A stretch of 61,850 nucleotides of DNA from an uncultured Pelagibacteraceae bacterium. GTDB taxonomy: Bacteria; Pseudomonadota; Alphaproteobacteria; Pelagibacterales; Pelagibacteraceae. How positions within the stretch are numbered: position 1 is the stretch's first letter; the number at the start of each line of letters is the position of its first letter. Below the pieces are notes generated by a model, which saw nothing but the letters and a program-made list of their open reading frames with translations, searched no databases and had not been told where the DNA came from. This document shows, one piece after another, positions 1-10,165 of this stretch. Made by a program: the position numbers and the translations under genes. The stretch covers positions 1 through 61,850 of the forward strand of contig CACISL010000005.1 in the NCBI GenBank assembly GCA_902589305.1, in the 5' to 3' direction.

Positions 1-540
1 ATCAAAATTTAAGGCCATTTCAGCTTCTTTTTGATTATGCACTTCAACTATGACTGATAGATTATGTTTTAATGCCTCAGAATAAATCTCATCGGCTTGG
101 GTTCCATTAAGTGCTGCAATTATTATTAAAATACAATCACAACCATAGCTTTTAGATAAAGCGATTTGATAAGGATCTATAAAAAAATCTTTAGCTAGAA
201 TTGGTATTTTAAATTGTTTTTTTATATCTAGAATATAATCTAGTTTTCCTAAAAAATGTTTTTCCTCCGTCAAAACCGAAAGGCAAGTAGCACCATTATC
301 CACATACATTTTTGCAATGTCTAAATGATCAAAATTATTTACAAGAACTCCAGCAGATGGGCTGGCTTTTTTAATTTCGGTTATTAAAGAAACTCTTTGA
401 TTTTTTTGTATTGTTTCTTTAAAATTTAAAAAACTTTGCTCTTTGATGTTTTTTTCTAAAACATTTAAAGATTTTTCTTTTTTAATCAGATCCAAAGATA
501 ATTTTTTTTCCTCGATAATTTTTTCTAAAATATTTGCCAT
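1..540 (-). CDS. trpC: Indole-3-glycerol phosphate synthase, N-terminal 180 residues (partial)
   Basis: Converts CdRP to indole-3-glycerol phosphate in tryptophan synthesis. Reading the minus strand from the ATG at 540-538 gives 180 codons with no stop, so the gene leaves the window at base 1. The TrpC signatures are plain: TEIKKASPSAG near residues 54-64, ILAKDF with the catalytic-type lysine near K117, and an IVEVH strand further on. The start overlaps the trpD stop by one base (TAATG), which implies translational coupling in the trpEGDC operon. TrpF and the later alphaproteobacterial neighbours are not visible. Identification is firm; only the C-terminal barrel half is missing because of the window edge. 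Confidence 0.95.
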   Translation of the reverse strand, partial: MANILEKIIEEKKLSLDLIKKEKSLNVLEKNIKEQSFLNFKETIQKNQRVSLITEIKKASPSAGVLVNNFDHLDIAKMYVDNGATCLSVLTEEKHFLGKLDYILDIKKQFKIPILAKDFFIDPYQIALSKSYGCDCILIIIAALNGTQADEIYSEALKHNLSVIVEVHNQKEAEMALNFD

Positions 541-1535
541 TAATTTGATTGAATTTTCACTAAGTGCTGAAACACCTGTCCTGAATTTAAATGTTTCGTA
601 GCCTTTTCGTACGACATCTTAAAATCACTTTCTTTACCAGCAACTATTAAACCAGCTGCTACGTTAAGAGCAACAGATTGAGAGAATTCATTATTTTTTC
701 CTTTAAATATTTCAATAATTTTTTCAGAATTATATTCTGCATTTTTTCCTTTTAAATTTTCCTTATTTGTAGATTCAATTCCTAAAGTTTTTGGATCAAT
801 CATAAATTCTTTAATCAATGAGTCTTTAAGTTCTACCACATTTGTTTTTGTAAATGGAGATATCTCATCCATCCCATCTTCGCTATGAACGATAAATGCG
901 TGAACAACCCCGTTTTCTCTAAGTGCCTCAGCGAAAGGTTTAATCCATTTTTTATCAAATACTCCTATTACCTGCCTTTTTACTTGTGCGGGACTGCTTA
1001 AAGGTCCAATTAAGTTAAAGATCGTTTTCTTACCCATTTTTTTTCTAGCCGGCCCAACATGTTTCATTGCTGAATGATAGTTAGGCGCGAACATAAAAGC
1101 AAAATTTAACTTCTTTATACTTTCTTCCGCTTCATCAGGTTTCAAATTGATATTTATTTTTAAAGCTTCTAACACATCCGCAGACCCGCAGTTCGAGGAA
1201 ACAGCTTTATTACCGTGCTTAGCAACTTTTACGCCCATACTTGCTAAAACTATAGCTGCAGCAGTTGAAATATTTAGAGAGTTTTGTCCATCTCCTCCAG
1301 TTCCGCATGTATCTATGGTATTTAGATCGGCTTTAACTTTAGTAGCTTTTTTTCTTAAAACAAAAATACCCCCGGCTAACTCATCTTTAGTTTCACCTTT
1401 TTTAGCAAGAGACTCTAAAATTTCAATAATTGAATTTTCATCATATTTACCCTCCATAAGCTCATTAAACAGAACTTTACTATCCTCAAAAGAAAGGTTT
1501 TGGCCCTTTTTCAAAATTTCTACAAAATTAGACAT
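540..1535 (-). CDS. trpD: Anthranilate phosphoribosyltransferase
   Basis: Transfers the phosphoribosyl group of PRPP to anthranilate, the second step of tryptophan synthesis. The 331-residue length is normal. Family motifs are present: the glycine-rich PRPP loop GTGGD at residues 78-82 and KHGN at 106-109, with the Mg-binding acidic pair (DE) in the C-terminal half (SEDGMDEIS). Its ATG directly follows the trpG stop with no spacer (TAAATG), and its own stop overlaps trpC by one base, so it sits in the middle of a tightly coupled minus-strand trp operon. Confidence 0.97.
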   Translation of the reverse strand: MSNFVEILKKGQNLSFEDSKVLFNELMEGKYDENSIIEILESLAKKGETKDELAGGIFVLRKKATKVKADLNTIDTCGTGGDGQNSLNISTAAAIVLASMGVKVAKHGNKAVSSNCGSADVLEALKININLKPDEAEESIKKLNFAFMFAPNYHSAMKHVGPARKKMGKKTIFNLIGPLSSPAQVKRQVIGVFDKKWIKPFAEALRENGVVHAFIVHSEDGMDEISPFTKTNVVELKDSLIKEFMIDPKTLGIESTNKENLKGKNAEYNSEKIIEIFKGKNNEFSQSVALNVAAGLIVAGKESDFKMSYEKATKHLNSGQVFQHLVKIQSN

Positions 1536-2102
1536 TTAATTAGTTATAAAGTTTTTAATTAATTTCATACCCACTTTAGTACTTATACTCTCAGGATGAA
1601 ATTGAAACCCATGAATATCATATTCTTTATGCATTAATCCCATAATAGTCTTATTTTTAGTTTCAGCTGTAATTAATAGTTTTTTTGGGAATTTTTTACG
1701 ATCGACCACTAAACTGTGATATCGGGTTGCCTCAAAGTTATTTTGAATATTCTTAAATAAACCTATTTTGTTATGCCTAATCTTACTTGTTTTGCCGTGC
1801 ATTAAATTCTTAGCATTAGAAATTTTTCCACCAAAAACTTGTCCAATGATTTGGTGTCCTAAACATACTCCAAGAATAGGGATTTTTTTATAAACTTTTT
1901 TAACAATTTCAAGACAATTACCAGCTTGATTAGGGTTCCCAGGTCCTGGCGATATTACAATTTTATCATATTTTTTTCTTAAAATTGTTTTTCCATCGAT
2001 TTTGTCATTTCTAATTACTTCAACATTTTTCTTAATTTTTGAAATATAGTGAAATAAGTTGTAAGTAAAACTATCGTAATTATCTATTAATAAAATTTTC
2101 AT
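1536..2102 (-). CDS. trpG: Anthranilate synthase glutaminase subunit (TrpG/PabA type)
   Basis: Class I glutamine amidotransferase that supplies ammonia to TrpE. At 188 residues it is a stand-alone glutaminase. The catalytic triad is visible: nucleophile C80 in GVCLGHQ, and H169 and E171 in FHPES. The oxyanion motif SPGPGNP lies near residues 51-57. It is sandwiched without spacers between trpE and trpD, so anthranilate synthase is its obvious job. TrpG subunits often also serve PabB in folate synthesis; nothing here tests that. Confidence 0.96.
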   Translation of the reverse strand: MKILLIDNYDSFTYNLFHYISKIKKNVEVIRNDKIDGKTILRKKYDKIVISPGPGNPNQAGNCLEIVKKVYKKIPILGVCLGHQIIGQVFGGKISNAKNLMHGKTSKIRHNKIGLFKNIQNNFEATRYHSLVVDRKKFPKKLLITAETKNKTIMGLMHKEYDIHGFQFHPESISTKVGMKLIKNFITN

Positions 2103-3560
2103 TTAATCTACTGCTTTCATCAAAGCTTTTGCTTTATTCACTGTTTCTAAATATTCTTTTTCCGGTTTACTATCAGCTACAATTCCTGCTCCAGCTTGAA
2201 CATAAAACTTATCTTTTTTTATTAGAGCTGTTCTTAAAGCAATACAGGTATCAAATTCATTATCAGGGGTAAAGTAACCTATCCCTCCTGCGTATAATTT
2301 TCTTTTATTTTTTTCAAGTTCATCAATTATTTCCATTGCTCTAATTTTTGGAGCACCACTTACCGTACCTGCTGGGAAACCTGATAAAAGAGTTTCAAAA
2401 ATAGAGGTTTGACCTTTGAACTTTCCAATTACGTTTGAAACGATGTGCATTACATGAGAATATTTTTCTACTTTAAATTTTTCAGTTACTTTTACAGTAT
2501 TAATTTTGGCGACTTTTCCAACATCATTTCTTCCAAGATCTAATAGCATTAGATGTTCTGCTAATTCTTTTTTATCATTAAGTAAATCAGATACATATTT
2601 TTTATCTTCTTTTGATGTCCTTCCTCTTGGTCTTGTTCCTGCAATTGGTCTGATTGTAACCTCACCTTGTCTCAGTCTGACTAATATTTCTGGACTACTT
2701 CCCAAAATATTAAAATCTTTATAATTGAAATAAAACATGAATGGAGAAGGATTTGATTTTCTTAAGTAATTATAAATTTCAATAGGTTTTTTATTTATTT
2801 TTCTCTCAAATCTCTGACTAATGACAACTTGAAAAATATCACCTTTTTTTATGTATTTTTTTGCTTTTTTAACTAATGAAATAAATTTATCTTTAGACGT
2901 GTTTGATTTAATCAAATTTTTATTTGATTTAAAAGTAAATTGATCAGGAAGTTTTATATTTCCAAAACTTTCATACAGCTCAAATCTTTTAAGAATTGAA
3001 TTATATGCCTCTTCATAATTTTTAATTTTTGTATCTGCATATACATTTTCTATGTAATGAATTACTTTCTCTAAATTATCGTAGATAATTAAATTTTTTG
3101 GCCGAGATAGCCTTACGTCTGGAATTTTTAAATCATCCTTACATTTATTTGGTATCTTTTCAATATAACGAATAATATCGTAAGAAAAGTAACCAACCAA
3201 CATTGAGGACATTGAAGGCAATTGATTTGGGATCTTAATTTTAAAGTCTTTTATTAATTTATTTAAATACTTTAAAGGATTAGCTTTTATCCTAGTTTTT
3301 TTCTTATTACTAATAAGGGTGATAATATTGCTATTTATATCCCATATTTTATCGGGGTTTAGTCCTATAATGGTGTATCTTCCTCTTTGAACTCCTTTTT
3401 CCACTGATTCAAAAATAAAACTATTTTTTTCAGCTAGAAGAAATTTGTATAAATTTTCAATTTTAAAATAACTTTTGCACTTTAATGATCTGAATAAAAT
3501 TTGATGTTTTTTTCTAGAATGTTTTTTTTTAAAATCTATAAAACTACTATTTATGTACAT
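2103..3560 (-). CDS. trpE: Anthranilate synthase component I
   Basis: Chorismate-binding subunit that makes anthranilate with TrpG. The 485-residue protein has the N-terminal TrpE domain (FIFESVEKG near residues 48-56, the region corresponding to the tryptophan feedback site) and the chorismate-binding domain with [28 protein letters not shown] and [10 protein letters not shown]. Its ATG overlaps the stop of the upstream ppiD-like gene by one base (TAATG). No leader peptide or attenuator is evident, because the operon is read from inside the ppiD gene. Subunits are separate here rather than fused as in some rhizobia. Confidence 0.97.
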   Translation of the reverse strand: MYINSSFIDFKKKHSRKKHQILFRSLKCKSYFKIENLYKFLLAEKNSFIFESVEKGVQRGRYTIIGLNPDKIWDINSNIITLISNKKKTRIKANPLKYLNKLIKDFKIKIPNQLPSMSSMLVGYFSYDIIRYIEKIPNKCKDDLKIPDVRLSRPKNLIIYDNLEKVIHYIENVYADTKIKNYEEAYNSILKRFELYESFGNIKLPDQFTFKSNKNLIKSNTSKDKFISLVKKAKKYIKKGDIFQVVISQRFERKINKKPIEIYNYLRKSNPSPFMFYFNYKDFNILGSSPEILVRLRQGEVTIRPIAGTRPRGRTSKEDKKYVSDLLNDKKELAEHLMLLDLGRNDVGKVAKINTVKVTEKFKVEKYSHVMHIVSNVIGKFKGQTSIFETLLSGFPAGTVSGAPKIRAMEIIDELEKNKRKLYAGGIGYFTPDNEFDTCIALRTALIKKDKFYVQAGAGIVADSKPEKEYLETVNKAKALMKAVD

Positions 3561-5014
3561 TAAAATGAATTTTTAACTCTATCTATTGTTCTCTTGTTTA
3601 ATTCGACATTGTACTTTTTATTGAGGCTTTCATCATGAGATTGATAAATTTTATTAATCAAGTTCAAACGTGCTTTTGCTTCATACTGGTCGTATAAATT
3701 ACTGCCTTTTTCCAAATTTTTATAATCAGTTTTTATTGCTAAAACTAAAAAGTTTTTTGTTAGAGTATTGTTCGTTATTAAATCTATTTCACCATCTTTA
3801 GTTAAAAATATCCTTTTAATAATACCTTCAGAAAAGATTTCATTTTGTTTTAAATCTGAAATTTTATACTCTTTTACTTCTAGTTTATTTTCTAATGCAA
3901 ATTTTGAGAATTTTTTTTCATCAAATGCTCCCATACTAATATCTTTTATAATTGAGGTATTATTTTCTATTTTATTCTTAAAATTAAGCTGTGCATTCAA
4001 AGCCTCTTGTACGTCTGGGTCATTATAAGGTTTGTTTCTCTTTTCAATCTTCGATAGTTCAACTAAATAATACTTATTATTCACACTTATAATCTCAGAT
4101 GAATCAATAGATTTCAAATTATAAATTTTTTTGAACAACTCGTCTGATAGTCCAGTAATTTTATTTTTATTTTCATCTTCTTTTTTTGCATTTACTTTTT
4201 CAATATCAATAATTTTTAAGTTATTATTTTGTGCAGCTTCTACAAAAGATTGTCCATCTAATAAGTTATTTTCAATAATGTCTAATTTTTTAAAAAAATT
4301 TTCATCATATTTATTACTTCCAACTATCTTCTCAGGAGTTATTTCTGCGTAACGAAAACTTTTAAATTCTACAAAAAAAACATTTTTATTTCTCTCATAA
4401 AGTTCTTTTTTACTTTCCTCAGATAGTTTATTTTTTTTATGAAATTTTTCTAAATCAATATATTTAATTGACTTTGTTTGATTTTCTTTTTTAAACTGTT
4501 GGTTTACTAATATCTCTGGTACAACAATACCACCTGATAATGAGCTTAAGAACTGCCTTCTTTTTTCTTGTTCTACAATGTTTGCTTCAAACTGTGGAGC
4601 TGTAACTCCGCTTTTAAGAAGAAATTTTTCATATTCTGTTCTAGAAAACTTTTCATTTTTATAAAATAGTTTATCATTCTTAATAATCTTTCTTAAAGAT
4701 TCGTCATTTACAGAAATTCCTAGTTTCTCGATTTCAATAGCCATAACTTTTTTACCTATGTATTCAGATAAAATTTTTTCGATAAGGTCAGTTTTAGGTA
4801 AATTTTTAATTTGTTCTTCATTTAAATTTAACATTCTTAAATATTCCATAAATTCCTGTGTACTTACTTTTTCTGACTCTATTGAAGCAATTACATTTTG
4901 ATTTCCACCTCTAAACACATCACCCATCCCCCAAAAAACAAATGGAAGAATGATTATCCCAACCAAGAGTTTTACAAAAAAAGACTTTGAAAATTTTCCT
5001 ATTGAAGTTAGCAT
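3560..5014 (-). CDS. PpiD-like membrane-anchored periplasmic folding factor (SurA_N type)
   Basis: A 484-residue protein with one N-terminal membrane segment (about residues 13-30, LVGIIILPFVFWGMGDVF) followed by a lysine-rich periplasmic region with the SurA/PpiD N-terminal fold (EYIGKKVMAIEIEKLGISV). Such proteins help outer-membrane proteins fold. It is shorter than typical PpiD (about 620), and the parvulin isomerase domain expected near residues 230-340 is hard to recognise, so it may be a chaperone without isomerase activity. It leads the trp operon and diverges from tpiA across 64 bases. This ppiD-trpE order is common in alphaproteobacteria, which supports the name. Confidence 0.8.
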   Translation of the reverse strand: MLTSIGKFSKSFFVKLLVGIIILPFVFWGMGDVFRGGNQNVIASIESEKVSTQEFMEYLRMLNLNEEQIKNLPKTDLIEKILSEYIGKKVMAIEIEKLGISVNDESLRKIIKNDKLFYKNEKFSRTEYEKFLLKSGVTAPQFEANIVEQEKRRQFLSSLSGGIVVPEILVNQQFKKENQTKSIKYIDLEKFHKKNKLSEESKKELYERNKNVFFVEFKSFRYAEITPEKIVGSNKYDENFFKKLDIIENNLLDGQSFVEAAQNNNLKIIDIEKVNAKKEDENKNKITGLSDELFKKIYNLKSIDSSEIISVNNKYYLVELSKIEKRNKPYNDPDVQEALNAQLNFKNKIENNTSIIKDISMGAFDEKKFSKFALENKLEVKEYKISDLKQNEIFSEGIIKRIFLTKDGEIDLITNNTLTKNFLVLAIKTDYKNLEKGSNLYDQYEAKARLNLINKIYQSHDESLNKKYNVELNKRTIDRVKNSF

Positions 5015-5078
5015 TATAATAATTTATTAAGTTTTAAAATTATACACCTATAAATTAAATTTTATATTAAGGCAAATA

Positions 5079-5819
5079 ATGAGATATTTTATTGGAAATT
5101 GGAAAATGTTTGGTATTCCAAAATCTATAAATATACTCAATAAAATTAATTCATTTCACTCAAAAGATAAGAATCGTAAAAAATATAGAGTGATTATCAC
5201 ACCTCCATATACGCTTATAGAGAGTTATTCTAAGCACTTTAAAAATAAGAAGATTTTAATTGGTTCTCAAAATTGTTATCAAAAAGATCAGTTTTCCTCT
5301 AATACGGCTGCTGTAAGCCCATATATGATAAGATCTGTTGGAGCTAAATATACCTTAGTAGGTCATTCAGACAATCGATCGGAAGGTGATACGAGCAAAA
5401 TGTTAAAAAGAAAAGTTGAATTTGCATTAAATAATAATTTAAAAGTGGTTTTTTGTATTGGGGAAGGTAGATCAGATAAAAAAAATAAAAAAACTTTCAA
5501 AGTTTTAAAAAATCAAATAATTAAAGTTTTAGAAAAAAAATTTTATAGTAACAATATAATAGTTGCTTATGAGCCCATCTGGTCTATTGGAACTGGCAAA
5601 ATACCTAATAAAGATGAGCTGACTAAAACTATTACTTACATAAAAAAAGTTTTAAAAAATATTTATAAAAAAAGTCCAGCTGTTCTTTATGGCGGTTCAG
5701 TAGACGGTAATAATGTAGAGATGTTTAAACAAATAACCGAAATAGATGGTTTTTTGATTGGAGGAGCTTCTAAATCCTCTAAAAAATTTATTGATATAAT
5801 AAAAAATTACTATAGATAG
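5079..5819 (+). CDS. tpiA: Triosephosphate isomerase
   Basis: Interconverts dihydroxyacetone phosphate and glyceraldehyde 3-phosphate. The 246-residue protein carries GNWKM at residues 6-10 (catalytic-type lysine K9), the histidine in YTLVGHSDNR, the catalytic glutamate in VAYEPIWSIGTG, and YGGSVDGNN as the phosphate loop. It opens a long plus-strand run (tpiA-secG-pyrG-kdsA-eno) typical of alphaproteobacteria. It would link the glycerol module at 19934-28497 to lower glycolysis. Confidence 0.97.
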   Translation: MRYFIGNWKMFGIPKSINILNKINSFHSKDKNRKKYRVIITPPYTLIESYSKHFKNKKILIGSQNCYQKDQFSSNTAAVSPYMIRSVGAKYTLVGHSDNRSEGDTSKMLKRKVEFALNNNLKVVFCIGEGRSDKKNKKTFKVLKNQIIKVLEKKFYSNNIIVAYEPIWSIGTGKIPNKDELTKTITYIKKVLKNIYKKSPAVLYGGSVDGNNVEMFKQITEIDGFLIGGASKSSKKFIDIIKNYYR

Positions 5820-5824
5820 TCTCC

Positions 5825-6124
5825 ATGGAAAGTTTACTTATTTTAATTAATATAATTTTGGCAATAATATTGATTATCGTTGTACTTCTTCAAAGGTCAG
5901 AGGGAGGCGCTCTTGGTTTAGGTGTTTCACAAGATAATTTCACGTCAGCAAGATCTGTTGGAACTTTCTTGACAAAGTTTACATCAATAGTTGCTGCTTT
6001 ATTTATAATTTGCAGTATTGCAATTGTAGCAATTTCTAGAGACGAGTATCGTGAAACACAGTCAGTTTTAGAAAAAGAGGAAGAGGAAAATTCAAATCTT
6101 CCACAAATTCCTCAATCAAAGTAA
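5825..6124 (+). CDS. secG: Protein-export membrane protein SecG
   Basis: Small accessory subunit of the SecYEG translocon in the inner membrane. It has 99 residues with two hydrophobic segments (about 4-22 and 50-70) joined by the SecG loop QRSEGGALGLG. The C-terminal tail is acidic (EKEEEE). It starts five bases after the tpiA stop, and tpiA-secG adjacency is widespread in bacteria. Confidence 0.93.
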   Translation: MESLLILINIILAIILIIVVLLQRSEGGALGLGVSQDNFTSARSVGTFLTKFTSIVAALFIICSIAIVAISRDEYRETQSVLEKEEEENSNLPQIPQSK

Positions 6125-6168
6125 TTAACACTTTAAAATTAGTCTTTTATAAAGTATAACATTCTTCC

Positions 6169-7791
6169 ATGGCGCGATATATATTTGTCACTGGCGGCGT
6201 GGTATCATCTTTAGGAAAAGGATTATCATCTGCATCATTAGCTTATTTACTACAATCTAGAGGATACAAAGTTAGAATTAGAAAACTTGATCCCTATCTA
6301 AATGTTGATCCTGGAACAATGAGTCCTTTTCAGCATGGTGAAGTTTTTGTAACAGATGATGGAGCAGAAACTGATTTAGATCTCGGACATTATGAACGCT
6401 TTTCTGGTATCTCAGCGAAAAAGTCAGATAATATAACAACAGGAAAAATCTATAGCGATGTTTTAAAGAGAGAGAGACAAGGAAAATATTTAGGAAAAAC
6501 AGTTCAAGTAATTCCACATATTACAAATAGAATAAAAGAATTTATTAAAAATGATGTATCAAAAGAGGATTTTGTTATTTGTGAAATAGGGGGAACAGTT
6601 GGTGATATAGAAAGCCTTCCATTTTTAGAGGCAATACGACAATTTTCAAATGAACTAGGAAGAAAAAATACTCTATTTATTCATCTTACTTTAGTTCCAT
6701 ATATGAAAGCCTCCGATGAGATCAAAACAAAACCAACACAACATTCAGTTAAAGAATTAAGAAGTATAGGTATTCAACCAGATATTATTATTTGTAGATC
6801 TGAAAGATCTATACCTTTAGATCAAAGGAAGAAAATTTCATTATTTTGCAACGTTGCAATTGAAGATGTTATAGAAACTGTGGATGTAAAAACAATTTAT
6901 GAAGCTCCGATAAGTTTTAATAAAGAGAAACTAGATGAAAGAGTTTTAAGATTTTTTAAAATTAAATCTAAGAAAAAGGTAAATCTTTCTCCCTGGAAAA
7001 AAATTACACATTTAGTTTTAAACACAAAAAATAAAGTTAACATAGCAATAATTGGCAAGTATGTTGAACTTAAAGATGCATATAAATCTTTAGACGAGGC
7101 TTTAACACATGGCGGAATAGCAAATAATTTGAAAGTGAATTTAATAAGAATTGAATCTGACTTTTTAAAACCAAGTGAAATAAAAAATAAACTTAAAGGA
7201 GTATCAGGAATTTTGATACCAGGTGGATTTGGTAAAAGAGGTACAGAGGGTAAAATAGCAGCTATTAATTATGTAAGATTAAACAAAATTCCTTTTCTAG
7301 GCATTTGCTTTGGTATGCAAATGGCAGTGATTGAATTCGCTAGAAATAAATTAAATATAAAAAAAGCAACATCGAGCGAATTTGGACCATCTAAAGCATC
7401 AGTCGTTGGACTAATGAGTGAATGGACAAAAGATGGAAAATTGATGAAGGGCACTGACAAAAATTTGGGCGGAACAATGCGTTTAGGTAGTTACGAAGCA
7501 AGACTTAAAAAAGACACAAAAATAAGTAAAATTTATAATAGTGTGAAGATAAATGAAAGACATCGTCATAGATATGAAGTTAACATCAACTATAAAAAAG
7601 ATTTTGAAAATAAAGGTATGATTTTTTCAGGTTTATCTCCAGACAATAAATTACCAGAAATTATAGAATTGGAAAACCATCCTTGGTTTATCGGCGTTCA
7701 ATTTCATCCTGAATTTAAATCTAGACCTTTATCACCACATCCTTTATTCTCATCATTTATAAAGGCCGCAAAAATCAATACGAGAAAATGA
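6169..7791 (+). CDS. pyrG: CTP synthase
   Basis: Makes CTP from UTP, ATP and glutamine. The 540-residue length is standard. The N-terminal synthetase domain begins [17 protein letters not shown], and the C-terminal class I glutaminase domain has GICFGMQ with nucleophile C380 (most homologues have GICLG) and the HPEF histidine-glutamate pair near the end. The stop overlaps the kdsA start by four bases (ATGA). Confidence 0.98.
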   Translation: MARYIFVTGGVVSSLGKGLSSASLAYLLQSRGYKVRIRKLDPYLNVDPGTMSPFQHGEVFVTDDGAETDLDLGHYERFSGISAKKSDNITTGKIYSDVLKRERQGKYLGKTVQVIPHITNRIKEFIKNDVSKEDFVICEIGGTVGDIESLPFLEAIRQFSNELGRKNTLFIHLTLVPYMKASDEIKTKPTQHSVKELRSIGIQPDIIICRSERSIPLDQRKKISLFCNVAIEDVIETVDVKTIYEAPISFNKEKLDERVLRFFKIKSKKKVNLSPWKKITHLVLNTKNKVNIAIIGKYVELKDAYKSLDEALTHGGIANNLKVNLIRIESDFLKPSEIKNKLKGVSGILIPGGFGKRGTEGKIAAINYVRLNKIPFLGICFGMQMAVIEFARNKLNIKKATSSEFGPSKASVVGLMSEWTKDGKLMKGTDKNLGGTMRLGSYEARLKKDTKISKIYNSVKINERHRHRYEVNINYKKDFENKGMIFSGLSPDNKLPEIIELENHPWFIGVQFHPEFKSRPLSPHPLFSSFIKAAKINTRK

Positions 7792-8612
7792 ATAATCATA
7801 AAGTAAAATGCTCTAACTTTGAGATTGCTAACAACAAACCATTTACTCTAATTGCTGGCCCATGTCAGCTTGAGAGCGAAGAGCATGCTATAAAGATTTC
7901 AAACGAACTCAAAAAAATTACAAGCGAACTAGATATCAATTTTATTTACAAAACTTCTTTTGATAAAGCTAATAGAACAAGTTTAAAAGGAAAAAGAGGT
8001 TTGGGTTTAGAAAAATCATTACCTATTTTCGATAAAATTAGAAAAGAAGTTGGTGTCCCAGTTTTAACCGACGTTCACACTGCTGAACAATGTTCTGTAG
8101 TTTCTAACCACGTAGATGTCCTTCAAATTCCGGCATTCTTATGTAGACAAACTGATTTATTAATTGCCGCAGCAAAAACTGGTAAAATAATCAATGTTAA
8201 AAAGGGACAATTTTTAGCTCCGTGGGATATGGCTAATGTAATTAAAAAGATTGAAGACTCCGGGAATAAAAATATTTTAATTACAGAAAGAGGAGCTAGC
8301 TTTGGTTACAATACTCTTGTTTCAGATATGAGGGCCTTACCTATAATGTCGAAATTCGGATTTCCAATCGTTTTTGACGCAACTCATTCAGTACAACAAC
8401 CAGGTGGTATGGGAGAGAAAAGTGGTGGACAAAGAGAATTTGTACCTTATTTGGCTCGTGCTGCTATTGCTGTTGGCGTAGGAGCAATTTTCGTGGAAAC
8501 ACATGAGGATCCAGATAACGCACCTTCAGACGGTCCAAACATGGTTCCATTAAATGAAGTAAAAACTTTGTTAAAAAAACTTACCGAGATCGATAAGATA
8601 GTAAAACAATAA
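7788..8612 (+). CDS. kdsA: 3-deoxy-8-phosphooctulonate synthase (KDO8P synthase)
   Basis: Condenses arabinose 5-phosphate with phosphoenolpyruvate to make KDO8P for lipopolysaccharide, so the cell is expected to have an LPS outer membrane. The 274-residue protein contains [10 protein letters not shown] near residue 22, [11 protein letters not shown] and [12 protein letters not shown]. It overlaps pyrG by four bases and shares one base with eno (TAATG). The pyrG-kdsA-eno order is classic for alphaproteobacteria and supports the call. Confidence 0.97.
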   Translation: MNNHKVKCSNFEIANNKPFTLIAGPCQLESEEHAIKISNELKKITSELDINFIYKTSFDKANRTSLKGKRGLGLEKSLPIFDKIRKEVGVPVLTDVHTAEQCSVVSNHVDVLQIPAFLCRQTDLLIAAAKTGKIINVKKGQFLAPWDMANVIKKIEDSGNKNILITERGASFGYNTLVSDMRALPIMSKFGFPIVFDATHSVQQPGGMGEKSGGQREFVPYLARAAIAVGVGAIFVETHEDPDNAPSDGPNMVPLNEVKTLLKKLTEIDKIVKQ

Positions 8613-9868
8613 TGGCAAAAATTAAAAGTATAAAAGGCAGACAGGTCTTTGATAGTAGAGGAAATCCAACAGTGGAAGCAGAAGTTTTTTTAGAAAATAA
8701 TATTTCTGCCACTGCTATTTCTCCATCAGGTGCATCAACAGGTGCATTCGAAGCACACGAATTAAGAGATAAGGATAAGAATAAATTTTTGGGCAAAAGT
8801 GTAAATATAGCAGTTGAAAATATAAATAATAAAATTTCAGATAAACTTCGAGGTTTCGAGTCAGACGACCAAAAAAAAATTGATAAAGCTTTATTAGATT
8901 TAGATGGAAGTGAAAATAAAAAAATTTTGGGAGCAAATGCTACTTTAGCAGTCTCACTAGCTAATTCAAAATGTTCAGCCTTATCAAATAAAAAATCATT
9001 ATTTAAAAATCTAGGGAATACTTTTTCTTTACCCATACCCTTAATGAATATTATTAACGGTGGCGCGCATGCTGACAATGACTTAAATATTCAAGAATTT
9101 ATGATTAGACCTGACTCAGCTAAAAATTTTATGGATGCTATTGAAAAATGTTATGTTGTTATTCAAAACTTGAAGAAATTATTAAAATCTAACAAAATGC
9201 TCACAAATGTAGGAGATGAAGGTGGATTTGCTCCATCAATTAATACAAATGAGCAAGCCTTGGAATTAATTGTAAATGCGATAGAAAAATCAAATTTAAA
9301 ACCAGGAAAAGATATAGTTATTTGTTTAGATGTAGCAGCTAATGAATTAATTAACGAAAAAGGGGAGTATTCTATTCAATCTAAAAATTACACATCAGTT
9401 GAAGATAATATTAAATATTATAAAAAACTAACAACTAGTTATCCAATAAAATCAATAGAGGACCCTTTTGCTGAAGAGGATTGGGAGTCGTGGAAAAAAA
9501 TTACAAACGAAATCGGAAAAAGTGTTCAAATTGTAGGAGATGATTTATTCGTTACAAACGCAAAACGTTTAAGTAAAGGAATAAAAGAAAAATCAGCAAA
9601 TTCTATTTTAATAAAACCAAATCAAATAGGCACTTTGACTGAAACTTTAGAAGTAATTTTAATGGCAAAAGCCGCGAACTTTAATACTATTATTTCTCAT
9701 AGATCGGGGGATACCGAAGATACGTTTATTGCTGATTTGGCGTCCGCGACTATGTCGTCTCAAATTAAAACTGGGTCTTTGGCGAGATCTGAAAGAGTAG
9801 CTAAATATAACAGGTTATTACGCATAGAAGAAGAACTTGGAAATCAGGCCAAAATGGCTAGAATCTAA
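8612..9868 (+). CDS. eno: Enolase
   Basis: Dehydrates 2-phosphoglycerate to phosphoenolpyruvate in glycolysis. The 418-residue protein has the family landmarks: GRQVFDSRGNPTVE at the N terminus, SGASTGAFEA, the metal ligands in CLDVAANE, SIEDPFAEEDW and GDDLFVTN, and the late HRSGDTEDTFIADLA segment. Its start codon shares one base with the kdsA stop. It probably also serves as a core housekeeping enzyme in an operon with cell-envelope genes. Confidence 0.98.
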   Translation: MAKIKSIKGRQVFDSRGNPTVEAEVFLENNISATAISPSGASTGAFEAHELRDKDKNKFLGKSVNIAVENINNKISDKLRGFESDDQKKIDKALLDLDGSENKKILGANATLAVSLANSKCSALSNKKSLFKNLGNTFSLPIPLMNIINGGAHADNDLNIQEFMIRPDSAKNFMDAIEKCYVVIQNLKKLLKSNKMLTNVGDEGGFAPSINTNEQALELIVNAIEKSNLKPGKDIVICLDVAANELINEKGEYSIQSKNYTSVEDNIKYYKKLTTSYPIKSIEDPFAEEDWESWKKITNEIGKSVQIVGDDLFVTNAKRLSKGIKEKSANSILIKPNQIGTLTETLEVILMAKAANFNTIISHRSGDTEDTFIADLASATMSSQIKTGSLARSERVAKYNRLLRIEEELGNQAKMARI

Positions 9869-9871
9869 CTT

Positions 9872-10165
9872 ATGCGACTTATTGAAAGTTTAAAGAGAAA
9901 AAAATTTATATTATTTAATATCTTTTTTACACTTTATATAGGAATAAATTTGATTGGAGGTGAAAGGGGCTTAATCTCTTATTTTGATAAAAAGAGAATT
10001 TACGAAGAGCTTGAGTTAAAGGATAAGATGCTGACTAGCGAATTAAAAGATTTAGATCATAAAATATCACTAGTTAAAAATAATGACCTTGATTATTTAG
10101 ATATGCTTTATAGAGAAAAATTTAGATTTGGTACAAAAGACGAGATTATTATTAAATTAAAATGA
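9872..10165 (+). CDS. FtsB/DivIC-family septum formation protein
   Basis: A 97-residue bitopic protein: a basic N terminus, one membrane segment (about residues 12-30) and a predicted coiled coil (about 40-75) ending with acidic and aromatic residues. The [13 protein letters not shown] motif just after the membrane segment is typical of the alphaproteobacterial FtsB-like protein found directly after eno. FtsB belongs to the FtsBLQ divisome complex. It starts three bases after eno and overlaps lipA by four bases. The family call is from context and layout more than strong identity. Confidence 0.8.
   Translation: MRLIESLKRKKFILFNIFFTLYIGINLIGGERGLISYFDKKRIYEELELKDKMLTSELKDLDHKISLVKNNDLDYLDMLYREKFRFGTKDEIIIKLK

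Noticed and set aside
1147-1539. 130-codon plus-strand frame within trpD
   Set aside because: trpD carries all expected motifs in the opposite strand, so this is a shadow.
8581-9078. 165-codon open frame antisense to kdsA end and eno
   Set aside because: It lies inside the clear enolase gene on the opposite strand, with composition expected of a frame shadow and no recognisable domain.
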